DNA of 11,844 nt from CAJPNN01 sp041844735 (GTDB lineage Bacteria; Bacillota; Clostridia; Peptostreptococcales; Anaerovoracaceae), in contig JBGZBP010000021.1 in assembly GCA_041844735.1 (NCBI GenBank), forward strand, positions 1 through 11,844. Direction: 5' to 3'. Shown here piece after piece: positions 8,965-11,844 of the stretch (position 1 is the stretch's first letter; each line of letters begins with the position of its first letter). The position numbers and the translations under genes were made by a program. The notes beneath the pieces are model-generated. The model made no database searches. It worked only from the letters and a program-made list of their open reading frames with translations, and was not told the origin of the DNA.

Positions 8965-8970
8965 CCTCCT
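8965..8970 (-). promoter_or_regulatory. Ribosome binding site that decides the relaxase start
   Basis: AGGAGG on the minus strand is followed after 7 nt by CTG (8957-8955). No ATG, GTG or TTG in the relaxase frame lies near it. The nearest is the GTG at 8831, which is 133 nt away and has no good binding site of its own (GAAACAGGAAAA precedes it). Confidence 0.7.
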
Positions 8971-9027
8971 GTCTAAAAAAGCACATGTCAACTTTGAAAG
9001 TTTATCTGACACATGCCTCAATTCTTA

Positions 9028-9051
9028 TAATCCCTTGCCCAAAAGGGATTA
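9028..9051. repeat. Inverted repeat in oriT region
   Basis: TAATCCCTT (9028-9036) and AAGGGATTA (9043-9051) are perfect 9-nt arms with a 6-nt loop. TTATAATC (9025-9032) can instead pair with GATTATAA (9055-9062), so two alternative structures exist. It lies 36 bp from the nick-site repeat and may be a relaxase or accessory binding site. Confidence 0.75.
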
Positions 9052-9086
9052 AGAGATTATAAATTGATTGTTTTTTATCGATTTGT

Positions 9087-9110
9087 ACCCCCCTGTTAGA
9101 TACGGGGGGT
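9087..9110. repeat. oriT nick-site inverted repeat (ACCCCCC/GGGGGGT)
   Basis: Two perfect 7-nt arms flank a 10-nt loop containing TAACA on the minus strand. In the Tn916/ICEBs1 family this hairpin marks the site where the relaxase cuts. The exact nicked bond cannot be read from sequence alone. Confidence 0.88.
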
Positions 9111-9114
9111 GAAT

Positions 9115-9142
9115 GGTTGGCGTGGCTGTCGCCACACCAACC
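9115..9142. repeat. Hairpin beside the nick site
   Basis: GGTTGGCGTGG (9115-9125) pairs with CCACACCAACC (9132-9142) with a single C-A mismatch (a G-U pair in the minus-strand RNA) and a 6-nt loop. It overlaps a second possible stem, GGCTGTC (9124-9130) with GACAGCC (9147-9153), so only one can form at a time. Confidence 0.75.
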
Positions 9143-9166
9143 GGCAGACAGCCCGCACGGCAAGGC

Positions 9167-10543
9167 TTACGCTTCGCACGCCTTTTGTGCGTCCTGCCTG
9201 CCGTCTGCGAGTTTCTTTATCTCCCCTAAGAAGTCATGTCCTTTCGATACAAGGGGTGTGTAAAATTCAGATATGACACTTGTTCCTACGTCAACATAGC
9301 CACGACCTTTGATTTGCTTTAAGAAAAAATCCTTCTGCACATCACTTCCAAACATCATGCCATAGCCCATTTCAGACATACGACCTAAAGCCACCCTGAA
9401 ATTAAACTGGTCACGGATACCGTCGCCAAGATATTTTGCGTCCGGTCTTTGGCAGGCTAAGATTAAGAAAAAACCTGCCTGCCGACCTAACATGACTATC
9501 TGTTTTAACTTGTTTAAGATAGCGGTATTCTCCTTTGTTCCAAGCATTTCCATAAAAGCGACATATTCATCAAAAATCAGAAAATGAGCCGGAAGTCCCA
9601 AATAGGCATAGTTTTCACCTGTTTTGTAGTTTGTCATTTCTTTCATAGCCGTACTGCGTTCCACCATTTCCTCATAGAATCTGTCAATGCAGGAAAGTAT
9701 ATCTTCCTTTTGGTAATAAACATCTTTCATGACAGAACCTAAGTCTGCAAGGTCGGCATTTTTCGGGTCAAGGATATACAGTTTTGCGTTTGTACGGAGC
9801 AGGGCTTCAATCAGGGTCAGGATAAAATAGGTTTTACCGCCACCTGTACCGCCTGCAATCAGCATGTGAGGGAGTTTGTCATATTCCCACCAGATATTTT
9901 TCATCAGGCGGAGCCTTCCATTTTTTGCCTGTACTTCATCAATGGATATGCGGTTGGCAATCATGTCATAAAGCAGGGTATATTCCACATAAGAATCTTT
10001 CAGCTCTTTTTCGGTCAGCTCACAATATAAGCCACTTTCTAACTTTTTCTCTAAATGCAGGAGCTGTTCCTGATACTTGCCCAGTGTGATTTCTACACAT
10101 ATCCGTATCAGACCGTTTTTCATGTGGTAATAGATTTTCGGGAAGTAGCTTATCTTTTCCCTTGTCCGACCGGAAGAATCTTCAAAAATACCCTCTGATT
10201 TTACCTGTTTTACTTCATACCATTTATTTTCCAGTATCATTCTGGCTAATTTCTGACGATGGTAGAGTTGTTTTATCCAGTCATAACGATAGCGTCTAAT
10301 CACAAAAATCAGTGACAGACAAACAATACCGGAAATGATACAGCTTAAAGCAAGGTAGGGAGTATTGATTTCACTTGCCTTTGGTAAATGAAACTCCTGC
10401 CGATTTATCTCTAAGATAGTTTTGGCATGAAACAGGGCGACTACAAGAATAAACACCGGCAGGAGTATAGATATGACTGTATGAAAGACCAAATCTTTAT
10501 CGCTTGGTCGAATCCGTTTACCGGAAAAAAGCCACTGTTTCAT
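9167..10543 (-). CDS. orf21: FtsK/SpoIIIE-like coupling ATPase (Tn916 Orf21)
   Basis: The 458-residue protein is the coupling protein that brings the relaxase-DNA complex to the channel and pumps the DNA. Two membrane segments (about residues 18-40 and 62-83) precede a cytoplasmic motor domain. Walker A is GGTGGGKT (231-238) and Walker B is HFLIFDEYVAF (320-330, D325 and E326). ACQRPDAKYLGDGIRDQF and GRMSEMGYGMMFGSD are typical of the FtsK/TraB-like motors of Tn916 and ICEBs1 ConQ. The length is close to the 461 residues I recall for Tn916 Orf21. The ATG at 10543 follows a strong AAAGGAGG. The last codons (KACEA) and the stop lie in a short GC-rich repeat that runs on into oriT. Confidence 0.95.
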   Translation of the reverse strand: MKQWLFSGKRIRPSDKDLVFHTVISILLPVFILVVALFHAKTILEINRQEFHLPKASEINTPYLALSCIISGIVCLSLIFVIRRYRYDWIKQLYHRQKLARMILENKWYEVKQVKSEGIFEDSSGRTREKISYFPKIYYHMKNGLIRICVEITLGKYQEQLLHLEKKLESGLYCELTEKELKDSYVEYTLLYDMIANRISIDEVQAKNGRLRLMKNIWWEYDKLPHMLIAGGTGGGKTYFILTLIEALLRTNAKLYILDPKNADLADLGSVMKDVYYQKEDILSCIDRFYEEMVERSTAMKEMTNYKTGENYAYLGLPAHFLIFDEYVAFMEMLGTKENTAILNKLKQIVMLGRQAGFFLILACQRPDAKYLGDGIRDQFNFRVALGRMSEMGYGMMFGSDVQKDFFLKQIKGRGYVDVGTSVISEFYTPLVSKGHDFLGEIKKLADGRQDAQKACEA

Positions 10544-10578
10544 CTGCGTATTCCTCCTTTCGATTTTTTCTCTTTCTC

Positions 10579-10959
10579 TTATTTTTCAGTAACAGGCTCT
10601 TTTTTAGGAGCTTCTCTTTTGAAATTTCCCATATCCTTTGCCAGAACAATATCATCCGCCTTGATGTACCAGTCCACCTCTGCTCCCTGAAAGGTTGCGG
10701 TTGCTACTGTATCGGCAACCGGATTGACAAGCTCTACATGTGCGTTATAGTCAAAGTCTTTTAGCGGAACACCGGCTGGAATGCTTACCTGAATCATTCG
10801 TCCCTGTCCTTTGGATTTAAGGTCATAGGTACGCTCCTTGATTTCTTCCGAAAGCGTGCCATCTTCCTTTTGAATGCGTACCTCACGACGGAGTGCGGAG
10901 AATTTCAGCTCTCCAAAGGTCGCTTCCTTTTCTAAAACAATACCGTTTGCTAATCTCAT
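10579..10959 (-). CDS. orf22: YdcP/DUF961-family protein (Tn916 Orf22)
   Basis: The 126-residue soluble protein has the family's TFGELKFSAL start, a central RTYDLKSKGQGRMIQVSIPA strand region, and YIKADDIVLAKDM near the end. It is a paralogue of the next gene upstream (TFGNLEFAGE, ILEADDMI). The DUF961 family (ICEBs1 YdcP is a relative) is always found at the head of transfer operons of this ICE type. No enzymatic motif is visible. Relatives have been linked to helicase-processivity or replication-accessory roles in ICEBs1, which is only a family inference here. A GAGGAA binding site precedes the ATG at 10959, 16 nt after orf23, and a Pro/Lys-rich tail (EAPKKEPVTEK) ends the protein. Confidence 0.88.
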   Translation of the reverse strand: MRLANGIVLEKEATFGELKFSALRREVRIQKEDGTLSEEIKERTYDLKSKGQGRMIQVSIPAGVPLKDFDYNAHVELVNPVADTVATATFQGAEVDWYIKADDIVLAKDMGNFKREAPKKEPVTEK

Positions 10960-10975
10960 TTCTTTTCCTCACTTT

Positions 10976-11290
10976 CTATGCTTTTATCATGTCATCTGCT
11001 TCCAAAATATAATTGGTAAAACCTCGTGTGCCGATTTTGTATCCCTCTGCTTTGATACGGGGATTGATGAGCTTTACTTTTTCCTCAAAGGTAAAGTTTT
11101 TCTCGCCTGTTTCCGCCGGAAGTGTTACCACAATATCATCTGCTCTCTGTACATCGGAATAGAGGTTATAGCTTCTTGATAAAACGGTAAGCTGTCCGTT
11201 GATTCTTCTTTGTATGACCTTATCCTCACCGGCAAACTCCAAGTTTCCAAAAGTCTTTTCCATGTTGGGAATAACATATTTTAGTTCCAT
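10976..11290 (-). CDS. orf23: YdcP/DUF961-family protein (Tn916 Orf23)
   Basis: The 104-residue soluble protein starts MELKYVIPNMEKTFGNLEFA and contains RSYNLYSDVQRADDIVVTLP, FTFEEKVKLINPR and NYILEADDMIKA. These align with orf22 motif by motif, so the two genes are an ancient tandem duplication. It is the first full-length gene of the transfer operon. The ATG at 11290 follows AAAGGACG. The 5' region holds a possible small leader ORF and a terminator-like hairpin, so its expression probably depends on transcripts entering from outside. In Tn916 such transcripts come through the joined ends of the excised circle. No catalytic residues are seen. Confidence 0.88.
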   Translation of the reverse strand: MELKYVIPNMEKTFGNLEFAGEDKVIQRRINGQLTVLSRSYNLYSDVQRADDIVVTLPAETGEKNFTFEEKVKLINPRIKAEGYKIGTRGFTNYILEADDMIKA

Positions 11291-11321
11291 ATTTTTCGTC
11301 CTTTCTGTGATATATTGATTT

Positions 11322-11387
11322 TTATATTTTCAGTGTGTCTGTCGTGGGAGAGCGACATTTCTTTTCATGAGGTTTTCTTGTCATCAT
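11322..11387 (-). CDS. Possible 21-residue leader peptide upstream of orf23
   Basis: A short ORF, MMTRKPHEKKCRSPTTDTLK plus Ile and a TAA stop, starts at 11387 (a second ATG follows at once). AAAGG lies 8 nt upstream, a good spacing. It ends 31 nt before orf23 and lies just downstream of the intrinsic terminator at 11411-11443. It is basic in its first half. It may be a leader peptide or a small coupled gene at the position of Tn916 orf24, but I cannot confirm identity, and an ORF this short can arise by chance. Confidence 0.4.
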   Translation of the reverse strand: MMTRKPHEKKCRSPTTDTLKI

Positions 11388-11410
11388 TATCACGACCTTT
11401 CAAATTGAGT

Positions 11411-11443
11411 AAAAAAATAGACACCTCATATTTGAAGTGCCTA
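11411..11443 (-). terminator. Intrinsic terminator/attenuator upstream of the transfer operon
   Basis: In the minus-strand RNA, UAGGCACUUC pairs with GAGGUGUCUA around AAAUAU, with all ten positions paired through two G-U pairs, and is followed directly by UUUUUUU. In the plus-strand RNA the same two positions are A-C mismatches. It is therefore built to act on transcripts heading into orf23. An additional copy of the 5' arm core (AGGCACU) lies about 37 nt upstream. Confidence 0.75.
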
Positions 11444-11449
11444 CCTCTT

Positions 11450-11461
11450 TTGAATATTCAA
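11450..11461. repeat. Perfect 12-bp palindrome TTGAATATTCAA
   Basis: The palindrome lies 7 bp from the outer end of the terminator stem (upstream of it in the minus-strand direction). It could be an operator, or chance in AT-rich DNA. Confidence 0.35.
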
Positions 11462-11530
11462 TTTGTATTGGGAGTGCCTTTTTAATCTTCACCTTTCAAG
11501 GAAAATCGTCGTACCAAAGCTCATTCATAC

Positions 11531-11550
11531 GTAGTAAATCAGTAGTAATT
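11531..11550. repeat. Direct repeats resembling Tn916 Int arm-type (DR-2) sites
   Basis: GTAGTAAAT (11531-11539) and GTAGTAATT (11542-11550) match at 8 of 9 positions with an 11-bp period. The AGTAGTAA core is that of the DR-2 sites bound by the amino-terminal domain of Tn916 integrase (compared from memory). Such pairs lie inside each end of Tn916, which fits a position just outside the start of the transfer operon. The actual element end was not found. Confidence 0.5.
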
Positions 11551-11613
11551 TGATTGGTTTTATCCTTGATAAGGTGTAATGTTTCCAGCGTTTATGCGGA
11601 TAATTGAGATTTT

Positions 11614-11844
11614 ATGATGTTTTTATACATAAAAAATGATTGTAGAGTATATTTTACAGATGCAGATATTTTGACCATGTTACTCCAAATTAAAAACAAC
11701 ACTACAATAGATTTGCTTGTTGAAAATTTGGGTAAAGCATATAAAAAATGTTTTGAGAAATATAATATATGGATAAGTAGGAAAAAATATGAAGTGGTGG
11801 GAATGGCACAGGTTAAAGATGAACAGATTCTTACGAATCCACAA
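11614..11844 (+). CDS. Unidentified plus-strand ORF, cut off by the window edge
   Basis: An ATG at 11614 (second ATG at 11617) opens 77 codons without a stop to the end of the window; the frame is closed upstream by TGA at 11605-11607. The protein begins MMFLYIKNDCRVYFTDADIL and contains VENLGKAYKKCFEKYNIWIS and EVVGMAQVKDEQILTNP. I do not recognise it. It is soluble, lysine-rich and AT-rich in codons, and runs against the direction of all other genes. Its ribosome binding site is weak (TGAGA), so the true start may be later, for instance the Met of MAQVKDEQ. It could be the host gene flanking the ICE, cargo, or the first gene of another module. Confidence 0.5.
   Translation, partial: MMFLYIKNDCRVYFTDADILTMLLQIKNNTTIDLLVENLGKAYKKCFEKYNIWISRKKYEVVGMAQVKDEQILTNPQ

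Larger units (their letters stand above)
8958..9166. other. oriT: Origin of transfer (oriT) region between orf21 and orf20
   Basis: The intergenic region is rich in inverted repeats. Its hallmark is ACCCCCC (9087-9093) with GGGGGGT (9104-9110) around TGTTAGATAC. On the minus strand this reads ACCCCCCGTATCTAACAG followed by GGGGGT, essentially the nick-site repeat known from Tn916 and ICEBs1 oriT (compared from memory). Other elements are TAATCCCTT/AAGGGATTA (9028-9036, 9043-9051), a long hairpin at 9115-9142 and two CACATG copies (8982-8987, 9010-9015). A TATAAT hexamer lies on the minus strand at 9061-9056 without a clear -35. The place between coupling protein and relaxase genes is the same as in Tn916. 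Confidence 0.9.
11291..11613. other. Upstream (leader) region of the transfer operon
   Basis: This 323-bp stretch without a large gene holds, from right to left, a short minus-strand open stretch (11591-11496), the DR-2-like repeats, a copy of AGTGCCT (11473-11479), the palindrome, the terminator and the candidate leader ORF. I find no convincing minus-strand promoter. TTGAAA is present at 11500-11495 without a matching -10, which agrees with the operon being read from elsewhere in the circular form. Confidence 0.6.

Noticed and set aside
9162..9184. AAGGC/GCCTT repeat at the 3' end of orf21, considered as a terminator
   Set aside because: The arms are only 5 bp, there is no U tract on the minus strand, and the repeat overlaps the coding end; it is left as sequence leading into oriT.
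1..11844. CRISPR arrays, tRNA/rRNA genes, insertion sequences
   Set aside because: No spaced repeat array, no cloverleaf-like or rRNA-like sequence, and no transposase ORF was seen on either strand.

Overview
The window is the conjugative-transfer half of a Tn916-family integrative and conjugative element (ICE, or conjugative transposon). The genes are AT-rich, closely packed, preceded by strong AGGAGG-type ribosome binding sites, and nearly all on the minus strand. This points to a Bacillota host such as an enterococcus, streptococcus or clostridium. Nothing in the window identifies the species. Family assignments come from recognising the proteins, their order and their lengths, not from a database search.

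The operon reads from right to left. At about 11.4-11.6 kb there is an element-end-like region with integrase arm-type-like repeats, a minus-strand intrinsic terminator and a possible 21-codon leader ORF. Then follow two DUF961/YdcP-type genes (orf23, orf22), the FtsK/TraB-like coupling ATPase (orf21), an intergenic oriT with the classic G/C-armed nick-site inverted repeat, the MobT-type relaxase (orf20), a small membrane protein (orf19), the antirestriction protein ArdA (orf18), and the mating-channel genes: a TcpE-like protein (orf17), the VirB4 ATPase (orf16), a VirB6-like polytopic membrane protein (orf15), a lysozyme/NlpC-P60 cell-wall hydrolase (orf14) and a TcpC-like protein (orf13). 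A long hairpin follows orf13 at the left edge. In Tn916 the tet(M) leader and accessory genes would come next, but they are outside the window.

Together the genes explain DNA transfer. MobT nicks oriT, Orf21 couples the DNA to the channel, Orf13 to Orf17 (with Orf19) form and power the channel, Orf14 opens the peptidoglycan, and ArdA protects the incoming DNA from type I restriction.

This is a known type of system, not a new one. The points that merit attention are a one-base homopolymer expansion that frameshifts virB4 near its 3' end, a relaxase whose DNA-binding N-terminus can only be reached from a non-canonical start (or after a one-base frame correction), hairpins that pair well only in the transcribed-strand RNA both upstream of the operon and between ardA and orf17, and an unidentified plus-strand ORF that runs off the right edge.
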